Assembly (NCBI GenBank): GCA_944320775.1 | Contig: CALUIV010000001.1 | Coordinates: forward strand, 1 to 64,000 | DNA from: an uncultured Paraprevotella sp. | Lineage (GTDB): Bacteria; Bacteroidota; Bacteroidia; Bacteroidales; Bacteroidaceae | Direction: 5' to 3' | DNA: 64,000 nt | Part shown: positions 36,851 to 45,071 of the stretch, in pieces | Position numbering within the stretch: the first letter of the stretch is position 1 | Layout of the letters: each line of letters begins with the position of its first letter | Translations under genes and position numbers: made by a program | The notes under the pieces: generated by a model | Told to the model about the DNA's origin: nothing | The model's database searches: none | The model's input: only the letters and a program-made list of their open reading frames with translations

Positions 36851-39207
36851 GTCTGTTGAATTGTAAAAGTTGCCAGATTATGATGTACATTCGTTCTTTT
36901 ATCGGTACAGCGGTCATGATGATGACCGTTGTTTTACAGACATCTTGTGGCTTATCAAAAGACGTTCAGAATACAGATGATGCTTATTTTTCGGCCAGAC
37001 GCCATTTGCTGACAGCGGTTTGGGATAAACCTTTTTCTTGTCAGGAAGTTCGTACCAGTCATGCGCCCTTAGGACCGTTTTTGGGTAATGGAGATGTCGG
37101 GTGTCTGGCCGCTACGGCTTATAACAGTCAGACGATGCTGTTGTCGAAGGTCGATTTCGTGACCGATGGCTGGAGCGACTGGGCTGGCGACGGTGCTGCG
37201 GCTTTGCCTGTCGGTGGTGTTCGGGTTACCATAGATGCTCCGGAAGCTTCCGGATTTGACTATCGTATGGATCTGTTGGCCAATCGTCTGGAGATGCAGA
37301 CTGCCACAAAGGTTCCTGTACGTATGTGCAGTTGGCTGGCCGCCATCGAAAATCTGCTGGTTACGGAACTGACCGTTCAGGACCCGGAAGCTGATGTCGA
37401 CGTGACCGTGGAGACATTCGCCGGTGGTACAACCGGTTTTTATGGTGCTTCGGCTCAGCTTGGACGGAATCGGGTGGGGCAGGTGACGCGTACGACAAAA
37501 TCGACTCCCGATGTAGAGTGGGTGTCGCGTGCAGGTATTTCCACGAGAATAATAGGAACTGAAGCTCAATTAAAGGTGGTTTCGGATTCTTCTGTTTGTC
37601 ATACGTTCCATATTTCAGGAGATCATAAAGTCTATGTCGTTTCTTGTGTATCCGGCGGAGGCATGTCGGGGCAGGCTGGTTTGACGGAGGCCTGCGCACG
37701 GCTTTCGGGATTGACGCCACGTCGGATAAGTGAAGCGAAGGCCGAGAAGGACCGGTGGTGGCAGGATATGTGGCGCCGTTCTTATGTGGAGACAGGCGAC
37801 AGTCTGTTAGACCGTTATTATCTTTCATCAATTTATTTGATGGCGTCGGCTTATCGTGCACAGGCTCCTTCATGTGGAGGTATGTATGGTGTGTGGAATA
37901 TGGACGACCGGATGATGTATCATGGAGACATTCATCTGAACTACAACAGTCAGGCTGGTTTCTACAGTGCTTTTTCTGCCAATCGTCCGGAGCTGGCCTT
38001 GCCCTTCTTTGATTTTGTGGAGCGTGTCATGCCCGATGGAGCCCGTCGGGCGCGTGAGGAAATGGGACAAATGCATCCGTCGTTGGCCGGACGGTCCTGT
38101 CGCGGTTTGCTTTTCCCGGTGAGTGCTTCAGGCATCGGACGTTTTTATGGAGGATATTGGCAGCAGACGATGAATGCGCCGTTCTGCATCCCCTTGTTCA
38201 GCTGGTATTATGATTATACGGGTGATATGGAGTTTTTGCGCGATCGTGCTTATCCTTATATCCGTGCCTGTGGCGATTTTTATGAGGACTATCTGGTTCG
38301 GGAGGCTTGGAACGGCAGTTACCGGTATTCAATCCGTACGGGCGGACATGAGAATTCATGGGATTTGAATCCGCCTTCTGATGTAGCGTTTGTCGATCTG
38401 ACTTTCCGGTTGTTGTTGCGCTACAGCGAGCTTTTGAATGTAGATGCCGACAGACGCGCCTTGTGGCGTGACATTCAGGCTCATTTACCTCAATATAAAG
38501 TGATTCAGCCGACGCGTGAACCCAATCAGGGCTTGCCGGTTTATGCCAAGAATGAAGATGGTTGGGACGCTCCGGCACACATGATCCAGTTGCATGCATT
38601 ATATCCTTGCGAGGTGATGGATCTGGATTCCGATCCCGAATCATTGCAGGTGGCCCGTAATACGATTTATTACTATGGCGTGTCACAGAATGGGTTTACC
38701 GGAACCATGAACGAGCTTGGGTTGAGCGCTTTTGTGATGGGCGCGCGTGCAGGTTTCGATCCGGATATCCTACTTGCCAAACTTGGCGAACTGGTGGCTA
38801 CGTCCGGACGTAACTTCCTGATCACTGACGGCCATCATTGTCTGGAGAAGACGGCCGGAGTAGAGATGATTCATTCGATGATGCTGCAGACGGTCAATGG
38901 AGTGATCCGGCTGTTTCCCAACTGGCCTGCATCGCGCAGGGCTTCTTTCACACGGTTGCGTACGAAAGGCGGATTCCTGGCAACAGCTGCTTATGATGGC
39001 GGTGAAGTGGTTGGGGATGGTACATGCCGTCTGACAGCTGCTGTCGGTGGGATCTGTCGTTTGAAAAATCCTTGGGACGGCAGCCGGGTATGTGTGACGG
39101 ACCGTTCGGGGCGTCAGGTTCCCGTGACAGAAGACGGCGATGTGATTACCTTCCAGACTGAACGTGGAGAAACCTATTCGATCAGCCGGACTGCAGTACG
39201 GGAATAA
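36847..39207 (+). CDS. GH95-like (alpha/alpha)6-barrel glycosidase, lipoprotein
   Basis: A 786-residue protein. An N-terminal stretch ending VVLQTSCG (Cys about residue 35) suggests a lipoprotein. The N-terminal beta domain begins HAPLGPFLGNGDVGCLAATAYN, the GNG motif of GH95/GH65 clan proteins. The barrel includes GVWNMDDRMMYHGDIHLNYN, FYGGYWQQTMNAPFCIPLFSWYY, HCLEKTAGVEMIHSMMLQ and GVIRLFPNWPASRRASF. GH95 enzymes remove alpha-L-fucose or alpha-L-galactose; this member is divergent, so the substrate is uncertain. It overlaps the DUF3472 gene by ATGA at 36847-36850; ATG 36880 would give a shorter signal. Last gene of the operon. Confidence 0.78.
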   Translation: MSLLNCKSCQIMMYIRSFIGTAVMMMTVVLQTSCGLSKDVQNTDDAYFSARRHLLTAVWDKPFSCQEVRTSHAPLGPFLGNGDVGCLAATAYNSQTMLLSKVDFVTDGWSDWAGDGAAALPVGGVRVTIDAPEASGFDYRMDLLANRLEMQTATKVPVRMCSWLAAIENLLVTELTVQDPEADVDVTVETFAGGTTGFYGASAQLGRNRVGQVTRTTKSTPDVEWVSRAGISTRIIGTEAQLKVVSDSSVCHTFHISGDHKVYVVSCVSGGGMSGQAGLTEACARLSGLTPRRISEAKAEKDRWWQDMWRRSYVETGDSLLDRYYLSSIYLMASAYRAQAPSCGGMYGVWNMDDRMMYHGDIHLNYNSQAGFYSAFSANRPELALPFFDFVERVMPDGARRAREEMGQMHPSLAGRSCRGLLFPVSASGIGRFYGGYWQQTMNAPFCIPLFSWYYDYTGDMEFLRDRAYPYIRACGDFYEDYLVREAWNGSYRYSIRTGGHENSWDLNPPSDVAFVDLTFRLLLRYSELLNVDADRRALWRDIQAHLPQYKVIQPTREPNQGLPVYAKNEDGWDAPAHMIQLHALYPCEVMDLDSDPESLQVARNTIYYYGVSQNGFTGTMNELGLSAFVMGARAGFDPDILLAKLGELVATSGRNFLITDGHHCLEKTAGVEMIHSMMLQTVNGVIRLFPNWPASRRASFTRLRTKGGFLATAAYDGGEVVGDGTCRLTAAVGGICRLKNPWDGSRVCVTDRSGRQVPVTEDGDVITFQTERGETYSISRTAVRE

Positions 39208-39300
39208 CGCGACGGATTGATCTGAAAAACGATTGAACGCAGAGAATTGTGCTCTTTGCATATCAGATTGCTAAATGTTCCAATGCGCGAAAGTTGATGA

Positions 39301-40683
39301 CTATAATTTATATTTTTCCATCCGTCGGTACAAAGCCGGACGAGTGATTCCCAACATTTCGGCAGCCATGGTTATATTTCCGCCACACAGACGCAATACC
39401 TCTTCGATATGATTCCGTTCGACACGTTCCAAATGATACCGTTCCATTTCTGATGCGGGATCAGTTGACGAACCGGGCAGACGCAAGTCGGCACAAGTGA
39501 GCAACGGTCCTGAAGAAAGAATCACAGCCCGTTCCAGTACATGTTCCAGTTCGCGTACATTTCCGGGCCAGCGGTATTGTTGCATCTGCCGTTGTGCTTC
39601 CCTGCTGATGCCTTCTACTTGCTTTTTGTATTGGTTGGCAAAGCGCTGCCGGAAAAAATCCGCCAGCAGGAAAAGATCGTTTCCCCGTTCCCGTAAAGGA
39701 GGCAGACGCAGTTCTATTGTATTCATGCGGTATAACAGGTCCTGACGAAATTCCCGGCGTTCGACGGCGGTATAAAGATCGGAATTAGTGGCACAAATCA
39801 AACGGACATTGACCGTATAGGAAGTGGTCGCCCCTAAACGTGAAGCCCGTCGCTGTTCTAAAACGGAAAGCAATTTGGCTTGCATAGGCAGACTGAGATT
39901 GCCGATTTCGTTCATAAACAAGGTTCCGCCTACGGCTGCTTCCATACGTCCCGGCTTATTGTGTCGGGCATCAGTGAAAGCACCTTTTTCATAGCCGAAA
40001 AGTTCACTTTCGAAAAGCGATTCGGGAATACTGCCCAGGTCCAGTGCCACGAAAGGACCGTCACGGCGGGACGACTGTTCGTGAATGTATCGGGCCAAAA
40101 GATCCTTGCCTGTACCGTTTTCGCCCAAGATCAAAAGGTGTGCCTCGGTATCGGCACATTTTCCAACGATTTGCAGTACCTGCTGCATCACAGCCGACTT
40201 CCCGATGATACGTGCCGGCCCGGCAGTTGATGCGGCCGTTTGTTCCGTCAGTTCCATAGAAGATTTTGCAGGAGAGACTGTTTTTTCCGACCGTCGTTCG
40301 AAACAAAGTTGCAAAGCAGATGAAACGGTAGCCAGAAGTTTGTCATTCTGCCAGGGTTTGGGTATAAAATCGGTAGCTCCTTGTTTGATGGCCCGTACAG
40401 CCTTTTCTGTATCACTATATGCCGTAATAAAAACCACGGATGCCTGCGGATCCAGTTTCAGAATCTCTTCGAGCCAGGCAAAGCCTTCGCGTCCGCTCAC
40501 GGCATCGTCCCGGAAATTCATATCGAGCAAAATCACGTCATGGCGCACACGTGATAATAGCGGAAGCATGGCACACGGATCAGATAAAGTGGTCACTTTT
40601 TCAGCTAAAGGACGAAGCTGCATCTTCAATGTAAAAAGGATGTCTTCGTTATCATCTACAATTAATATCTTTCCCTGTTTCAT
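39301..40683 (-). CDS. Sigma-54-dependent response regulator (NtrC/AtoC type)
   Basis: A 460-residue regulator. The receiver domain (about residues 4-120) has ILIVDDNED, phospho-acceptor Asp54 in VILLDMNF and the Lys in IPKPW. The AAA+ domain (about 157-385) has Walker A GENGTGKD at 187-194 and the sigma-54 contact loop GAFTDA at 234-239. The C-terminal Fis-type helix-turn-helix includes CGGNITMAAEMLGITRPALYRRM. ATG at 40681-40683 is the start. Possible promoter box TATCTTTG (minus strand) at 40702-40709. No sensor kinase gene lies beside it. A consensus sigma-54 promoter lies 140 bases upstream on the opposite strand, a likely target. Confidence 0.93.
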   Translation of the reverse strand: MKQGKILIVDDNEDILFTLKMQLRPLAEKVTTLSDPCAMLPLLSRVRHDVILLDMNFRDDAVSGREGFAWLEEILKLDPQASVVFITAYSDTEKAVRAIKQGATDFIPKPWQNDKLLATVSSALQLCFERRSEKTVSPAKSSMELTEQTAASTAGPARIIGKSAVMQQVLQIVGKCADTEAHLLILGENGTGKDLLARYIHEQSSRRDGPFVALDLGSIPESLFESELFGYEKGAFTDARHNKPGRMEAAVGGTLFMNEIGNLSLPMQAKLLSVLEQRRASRLGATTSYTVNVRLICATNSDLYTAVERREFRQDLLYRMNTIELRLPPLRERGNDLFLLADFFRQRFANQYKKQVEGISREAQRQMQQYRWPGNVRELEHVLERAVILSSGPLLTCADLRLPGSSTDPASEMERYHLERVERNHIEEVLRLCGGNITMAAEMLGITRPALYRRMEKYKL

Positions 40684-40741
40684 AAATCGGCTTGTTCGGA
40701 ACAAAGATACGGAATCTATTTTGATTATTCGCTGGATACAG

Positions 40742-40768
40742 TGTGCGATTAGCGTACGAAAACGGACA
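40742..40768. promoter_or_regulatory. Candidate upstream activator site (inverted repeat)
   Basis: TGTGCGATT (40742-40750) and AAACGGACA (40760-40768) form an imperfect inverted repeat of the form TGTnCGnTT-N9-AAnCGnACA. Its centre is about 94 bases upstream of the predicted start of the sigma-54 transcript, the usual distance for an NtrC-type activator, and about 57 bases upstream of the regulator's own promoter. A second perfect palindrome, TTAATCAATTGATTAA, is at 40791-40806. Binding by the adjacent regulator is inference. Confidence 0.45.
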
Positions 40769-40822
40769 TTTTATAGATCGCTGTTTATTGTTAATCAATT
40801 GATTAAAAGGGTTTTAATAAAT

Positions 40823-40838
40823 TGGCATAGAATTTGCA
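40823..40838 (+). promoter_or_regulatory. Consensus sigma-54 (-24/-12) promoter
   Basis: TGGCATAGAATTTGCA matches the sigma-54 consensus TGGCAYRNNNNTTGCW at every defined position. Transcription should begin near 40849, running away from the regulator gene on the other strand toward a 70-codon ORF at 40890. Confidence 0.75.
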
Positions 40839-40889
40839 ATTATATAATTAAAAACCGATTTTTGTGTTAGTCGTTATAAACCGATAATT

Positions 40890-41102
40890 ATGAGAGCCAA
40901 AAAGAACTCAGATTGCATCATTCCAAATCATAGAAATTCGGGGAAAATGACCGTTGTTGATACGACCATTCTCAAAGTGTGGTATGCCTTTAATGCTGAT
41001 GGAGTAAAAGACGTTAATACGTGTATTGGCCAGCAATGCCTGGATTTGGAAAAGCGCATAATGAAATACTGCAGTGACTTCTTTTCCAGTCGGATTTTTT
41101 GA
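40890..41102 (+). CDS. Small protein candidate on the sigma-54 transcript
   Basis: A 70-codon ORF beginning about 40 bases after the predicted sigma-54 transcription start. The product is soluble-looking with four cysteines (residues 9, 45, 50, 61), a basic N-terminus (MRAKKNSDC) and a possible amphipathic C-terminal helix (LDLEKRIMKYCSDFF). No family is recognised. A 92-codon frame on the opposite strand (40908-41186) starts with TTG and is less likely. The RNA itself may be the functional product; the ORF is supported mainly by its position behind the promoter. Confidence 0.4.
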   Translation: MRAKKNSDCIIPNHRNSGKMTVVDTTILKVWYAFNADGVKDVNTCIGQQCLDLEKRIMKYCSDFFSSRIF

Positions 41103-41174
41103 TTGCCGAATGGGGTAATTTTCATTCCGGAGCAAGTATAGTTCCGTGTTTTTTGGGTAATATCCTTCAGATAC

Positions 41175-41216
41175 AATGTGCTCCAAAAGTTAAATGAAAA
41201 ACTTTTGGAGCACATT
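41175..41216. terminator. Perfect 17-bp inverted repeat, probable bidirectional terminator
   Basis: AATGTGCTCCAAAAGTT (41175-41191) and AACTTTTGGAGCACATT (41200-41216) pair perfectly around an 8-base loop. It would end the sigma-54 transcript on the plus strand and the small lipoprotein gene on the minus strand. No long T-tract follows, so an attenuator or RNA-stability element is also possible. Confidence 0.65.
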
Positions 41217-41223
41217 TAATTTT

Positions 41224-41568
41224 CTATTTTGCTCTTGCAAAAGAACGTGTAAGCATGCCTTTTTGAAGCACCAGACTGTCTTCTGTAAGTTTTTTAATGG
41301 TCAGTGTGTCTGCAAATGGAAAAGTTCCACCATTGCCGATGCTGTTGCCGTTGAGGATCAGTTGGTCGCCTTCTTTAGTCCATGCGGTGTATTGCAGTGT
41401 AGCCATATTCATGGAAGCAGCGGTTCCATCGCCTTTCAATGTAAATCCTTGTGTCTGATCTTCTATTCCGGGTATTGGTTCCAACCATGTTCCGGTCAGA
41501 TTCGGTTCTTGTTTACAAGCGCTCAGACTGCAGCAAATTATGGCAGCTGCAAAACCAATTTTTTTCAT
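41224..41568 (-). CDS. Small lipocalin-like lipoprotein
   Basis: A 114-residue lipoprotein with signal MKKIGFAAAIICCSLSAC and lipobox LSAC (Cys about residue 18). The mature part (NLTGTWLEPIPGIEDQTQGFTL, YTAWTKEGDQLILNG) is typical of the small lipocalin-like/DUF4488-style beta proteins of Bacteroidota. ATG 41566-41568 is chosen because the signal then begins with MKK. The upstream lipoprotein gene on the same strand ends 60 bases before, so the two may be co-transcribed. Function unknown. Confidence 0.75.
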   Translation of the reverse strand: MKKIGFAAAIICCSLSACKQEPNLTGTWLEPIPGIEDQTQGFTLKGDGTAASMNMATLQYTAWTKEGDQLILNGNSIGNGGTFPFADTLTIKKLTEDSLVLQKGMLTRSFARAK

Positions 41569-41627
41569 TTGTATACGTTTCATCTTGTTTTTTCTTAGAT
41601 TGATTCATGTTATCGGGTTATATTGCT

Positions 41628-42536
41628 TTAAAGCTCTTTTTGTGCAGTTCGTTTCATGGAGATGATGCCGTTGAGATGGACCACACCGTCATATTCTGCA
41701 GCAAAGCCTTCATCCGTTTTTCCGGCATCGGTTACGATGATTTCGGCTTCAACGGGTGTTCCGTTTTTTGTGCCTTGGGTTATATGGTCGTATATTCTGC
41801 TTAAACTTCCGGTTTTATCCACAATCCAATATTCCAGACTGTCGTTCTCAGGACGGAATGAGCGTACTTCGTGCCCGAACGTCAGGATTCCTTTCAAGTG
41901 TTGTTTGGTGTTGTCGGGCAATGCTATTTTTGTTGTGTCGGTTATGACAAGGCTTTGTTCGTCAAATAATGGTGCATCCTGTCCGATTTCTACAAACAAA
42001 GCTATATCGGGGCGATTTTCATGGACTTCAAAATAGCGTGAGCCACTGTTGCCCATGCCCCATCCGTTGCAAGTGGTTGGGATTGGCTCTTTGGAACTCT
42101 GCTCCTTGAATTTTTGAGCGTCAGGACCTGATGGTTCCAATACGTAGCGTTTCACGCCAGTACGCCCGGATTCGATTTCCCGGAATGAGCAATCAATGTC
42201 TTTCCAACCGGGTTCTTTAGCCAGAATTTTTGTCAGGCTTTGAATGTTCTTATCCGGTAGTGGAAACAGTTGTAATACCGTACGTGCCGAAAATGAACTG
42301 TCGTTGAACCATACGATTTGTGCTCCGGGGATGTTATCGTCGGTTTCAATCCGGATATTCCCGTTGGATTGTGCCCAAAACCTCAATCCGCTTCCTGAAA
42401 CGTCCTGCCACGAAAAACCTTCGTAAGCAGCCCTGGACGGTGATTCTGGAAATTGAGGACTTGATGATAGATTGCTGCATCCTAAAAGGCAAAAGGTACA
42501 CAAGGTAGCAACCGGATAGAGAATTCTTGTTTTCAT
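41628..42536 (-). CDS. Lipoprotein with NlpE-C-terminal-like OB domain
   Basis: A 302-residue lipoprotein: signal MKTRILYPVATLCTFCLLGC with Cys at about residue 20. The central part (GLRFWAQSNGNIRIETDDNIPG, KRYVLEPSGPDAQKF, YFEVHENRPDIALFVEIG) has no domain I know. Residues about 225-300 (LKGILTFGHEVRSFRPENDS, YDHITQGTKNGTPVEAEIIV) resemble the C-terminal OB-fold domain of NlpE (PF17185-like). A possible promoter box, TACATTTG on the minus strand, is at 42582-42589, about 40 bases before the start. Possible sensor of envelope stress or a ligand-binding lipoprotein; inference only. Confidence 0.68.
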   Translation of the reverse strand: MKTRILYPVATLCTFCLLGCSNLSSSPQFPESPSRAAYEGFSWQDVSGSGLRFWAQSNGNIRIETDDNIPGAQIVWFNDSSFSARTVLQLFPLPDKNIQSLTKILAKEPGWKDIDCSFREIESGRTGVKRYVLEPSGPDAQKFKEQSSKEPIPTTCNGWGMGNSGSRYFEVHENRPDIALFVEIGQDAPLFDEQSLVITDTTKIALPDNTKQHLKGILTFGHEVRSFRPENDSLEYWIVDKTGSLSRIYDHITQGTKNGTPVEAEIIVTDAGKTDEGFAAEYDGVVHLNGIISMKRTAQKEL

Positions 42537-42679
42537 CGGATAGTTAATGTTTAGTTCAGAAATATATTTTTGCTTCATGGGCAAATGTATAAAAAAACAT
42601 TCTTTCTGTTAGAACGTGCAGAGAGGAAATAACAAAATGTTGATTTGAATCAATGTTTTTTAATCACGTAGCCCTTTCT

Positions 42680-42711
42680 TTTGCCAGGTCAAATAAAAAA
42701 TAGTAAATTCG
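42680..42711 (+). promoter_or_regulatory. Promoter of the second GH95-like gene
   Basis: TTTG at 42680-42683 and TAAATTCG at 42704-42711 are separated by 20 bases; the -7 box differs from TAnnTTTG at one position. Predicted transcription start is near 42716, which favours the ATG at 42748 over the one at 42721. Confidence 0.5.
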
Positions 42712-42747
42712 TGGACAATAATGAAAAGAAATAACACTGATCAATTT

Positions 42748-44988
42748 ATGAAACACAGATTGCTTTTTATTGGGGCGATAACGTTCCTTACAGGTTGTAG
42801 TGGGGTAACCGTGTGTGAGGTTACCCCCACACCGCAAGATTTGGTTTTTACAGAATTGGCAAAAACTTGGGATGAAGCGGTTCCTTTAGGTAATGCCACA
42901 GTCGGAGCATTAGTGTGGCAGAAAGATTCTTCGTTGCGCTTTTCTTTAGACCGGACCGATTTGTGGGATTTGCGTCCGAGCGATAGTCTTTCGGGAGACC
43001 GTTATCGTTTCTCTTGGGTTAAAGAGCAAATTCGTAAAAAGGATTATTTGCCGGTGCAACAGAAATTCGACTGGCCATACGACCGCGATCCGGCCCCGTC
43101 GAAGATTCCCGGAGCAGCTTTAGAGTTTGCTTTAGGTAAATTAGGTGAACCGGATTCTGTACGCTTATATTTAAATAATGCATTATGTGAAGTCTATTGG
43201 AGTAACGGTACCCGGTTACAGACTTTTGTACATGCATCAGAGCCGGTCGGATGGTTTGTTTTCCGGAATCTGAATGATACGATACAACCGATGATCGTTC
43301 CGCCTGTATATGACCGTTCGGCAACGGATCATGCCAATGATCATTCCGGACCGGATTTGGAGCGTTTGGGATACCGTCAGGGTACGATTACGGAATCGCC
43401 GAACCGTATTGTTTATCATCAACCCGGGTGGGGAGATTTTGCATACGATGTTGCTGTTGAATGGGAACGTCGGGGAACAACTCTGCAAGGGGTTTGGAGT
43501 GTAACCTCGTCGCTGGTTGAAGACCGGGCTGATGAAGAAATTACGGAAGCTTGGGATCGCGGTGTCAATAAAGATTATCAGGAGCATATGGAGTTTTGGA
43601 ACGACTATTGGGCGGCGTCGTCCGTGACATTGCCTGACGAAGTTCTCCAAAAACAGTATGACAATGAAATGTATAAATTCGGTTCTGCCACGCGTGAAGA
43701 TTCTTATCCGATATCTTTGCAGGCGGTATGGACCGCCGACAATGGTAAACTTCCACCTTGGAAGGGCGACTATCATCATGATTTGAATACGCAGCTCAGT
43801 TACTGGCCGGCCTATATCGGAAATCATTTGAATGAGGGTTTAGGTTATTTGAATACGATTTGGAATCAGCGGGAAACTTATCGTAAGTGGACGCGTCAGT
43901 ATTTTGGAACTGATGGATTGAATGTACCGGGCGTTGCCACTTTACTTGGTGAGGCTATGGGTGGTTGGATTCAATATTCCATGTCGCAGACTGCAGGTGC
44001 CTGGATTGCCCAGCATTTTTATCTGCATTGGAAATATTCTGCCGATGATGAGTTCTTGCGTGAGCAGGGTTATCCGTATGTACGTGATGTTGCCACTTTC
44101 TTGGAGCAGATTTCACAAGTGAACGAGGACGGAGTCCGTCATTTGGAATTCAGCTCCAGTCCGGAGATATTTGACAATTCGCTTCAGGCCTGGTTCCCGA
44201 CGATGACGAATTATGATCTGGCGCTGATGAAAATCCTGTTCAAGGCTGCTTCTGAAATGGCGTCGGCGTTGGATTTACAGGACGAAGCAGAGCATTGGTC
44301 CGAAATCGGAGCGCAGCTTCCGGATTTTGATCTGGCCGAAGATGGTAGTCTGACTTTTGCAAAAGGATTCCCCTATCAGGGGTCACACCGGCATTTTTCT
44401 CATGCGATGGCTTTCCATCCTTTGGGATTGATTGACTGGAGTGATGGGGCCGAAGCACAGCGCATCATTCGGGCTACCGTGAACCGTCTGGACCAGTATG
44501 GTCCGGATTATTGGACGGGTTATTCTTACAGTTGGCTTGGCAATATGAAGGCGCGTATGTTTGACGGTGAAGGGGCTGCTGAGGCTTTGCGTACGTTTGC
44601 CGAATGTTTTTGTCTGAAAAATACCTTCCATGCCAACGGGGATCAGAGCGGTACGGGAAAATCGCTGTTTACTTACCGTCCGTTTACGTTGGAAGGAAAC
44701 TTTGCCTTTGCTTCGGGTATTCAGGAAATGTTGTTGCAAAGTCATACAGGTGTGATTCAGGTGTTCCCGGCTATTCCCAAGACATGGAAAGACGTTTCAT
44801 TTAAACAGTTGCGTGCTATGGGCGGTTACTTAGTGTCAGCATTAATGGAAAACGGTAAAATGGCTTCGCTCGAAGTTTATTCAGAGCGGGGCGGTCGGGT
44901 GAAGGTTGTTGTTCCTCAGGAGACAGCTGGTCGTGACACAATCGAATTAGATATTCCTCAGAAAAAATGGGTTAAGGTTAATAAATAA
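42748..44988 (+). CDS. GH95-like alpha-L-fucosidase/galactosidase, lipoprotein
   Basis: A 746-residue lipoprotein: signal MKHRLLFIGAITFLTGC. The N-terminal beta domain has EAVPLGNATVGALVWQ and RTDLWDLRPSD. The (alpha/alpha)6 barrel has LQAVWTADNGKLPPWKGDYH, HDLNTQLSYWPAYIGNHLNE (the Asn-bearing GH95 signature), GSHRHFSHAMAFHPLGLI, NGDQSGTGKSLFTYRPFTLE, EMLLQSHTGVIQVFPAIP and LRAMGGYLVSA. It is closer to canonical GH95 than the paralogue at 36.8 kb. ATG 42748 gives a compact signal peptide; ATG 42721 is the alternative. A strong terminator follows, so it is a single-gene unit. Confidence 0.85.
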   Translation: MKHRLLFIGAITFLTGCSGVTVCEVTPTPQDLVFTELAKTWDEAVPLGNATVGALVWQKDSSLRFSLDRTDLWDLRPSDSLSGDRYRFSWVKEQIRKKDYLPVQQKFDWPYDRDPAPSKIPGAALEFALGKLGEPDSVRLYLNNALCEVYWSNGTRLQTFVHASEPVGWFVFRNLNDTIQPMIVPPVYDRSATDHANDHSGPDLERLGYRQGTITESPNRIVYHQPGWGDFAYDVAVEWERRGTTLQGVWSVTSSLVEDRADEEITEAWDRGVNKDYQEHMEFWNDYWAASSVTLPDEVLQKQYDNEMYKFGSATREDSYPISLQAVWTADNGKLPPWKGDYHHDLNTQLSYWPAYIGNHLNEGLGYLNTIWNQRETYRKWTRQYFGTDGLNVPGVATLLGEAMGGWIQYSMSQTAGAWIAQHFYLHWKYSADDEFLREQGYPYVRDVATFLEQISQVNEDGVRHLEFSSSPEIFDNSLQAWFPTMTNYDLALMKILFKAASEMASALDLQDEAEHWSEIGAQLPDFDLAEDGSLTFAKGFPYQGSHRHFSHAMAFHPLGLIDWSDGAEAQRIIRATVNRLDQYGPDYWTGYSYSWLGNMKARMFDGEGAAEALRTFAECFCLKNTFHANGDQSGTGKSLFTYRPFTLEGNFAFASGIQEMLLQSHTGVIQVFPAIPKTWKDVSFKQLRAMGGYLVSALMENGKMASLEVYSERGGRVKVVVPQETAGRDTIELDIPQKKWVKVNK

Positions 44989-45010
44989 GGTTTATTAAGA
45001 GGTTATCTTT

Positions 45011-45049
45011 AGGAGTTATCCGGACACTTCCGGATAACTCCTTTTTTTT
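45011..45049 (+). terminator. Rho-independent terminator
   Basis: AGGAGTTATCCGG (45011-45023) and CCGGATAACTCCT (45030-45042) pair perfectly around a 6-base loop and are followed by an eight-T run. It ends the GH95-like gene 22 bases after its stop. Confidence 0.92.
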
Positions 45050-45071
45050 ATGTCGGTATTATGGCTTTTGT

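Noticed and set aside
40908..41186. 92-codon minus-strand frame opposite the sigma-54 transcript ORF
   Set aside because: It would start with TTG inside the hairpin arm and shows no motif; the plus-strand ORF has better promoter context, though neither is certain.
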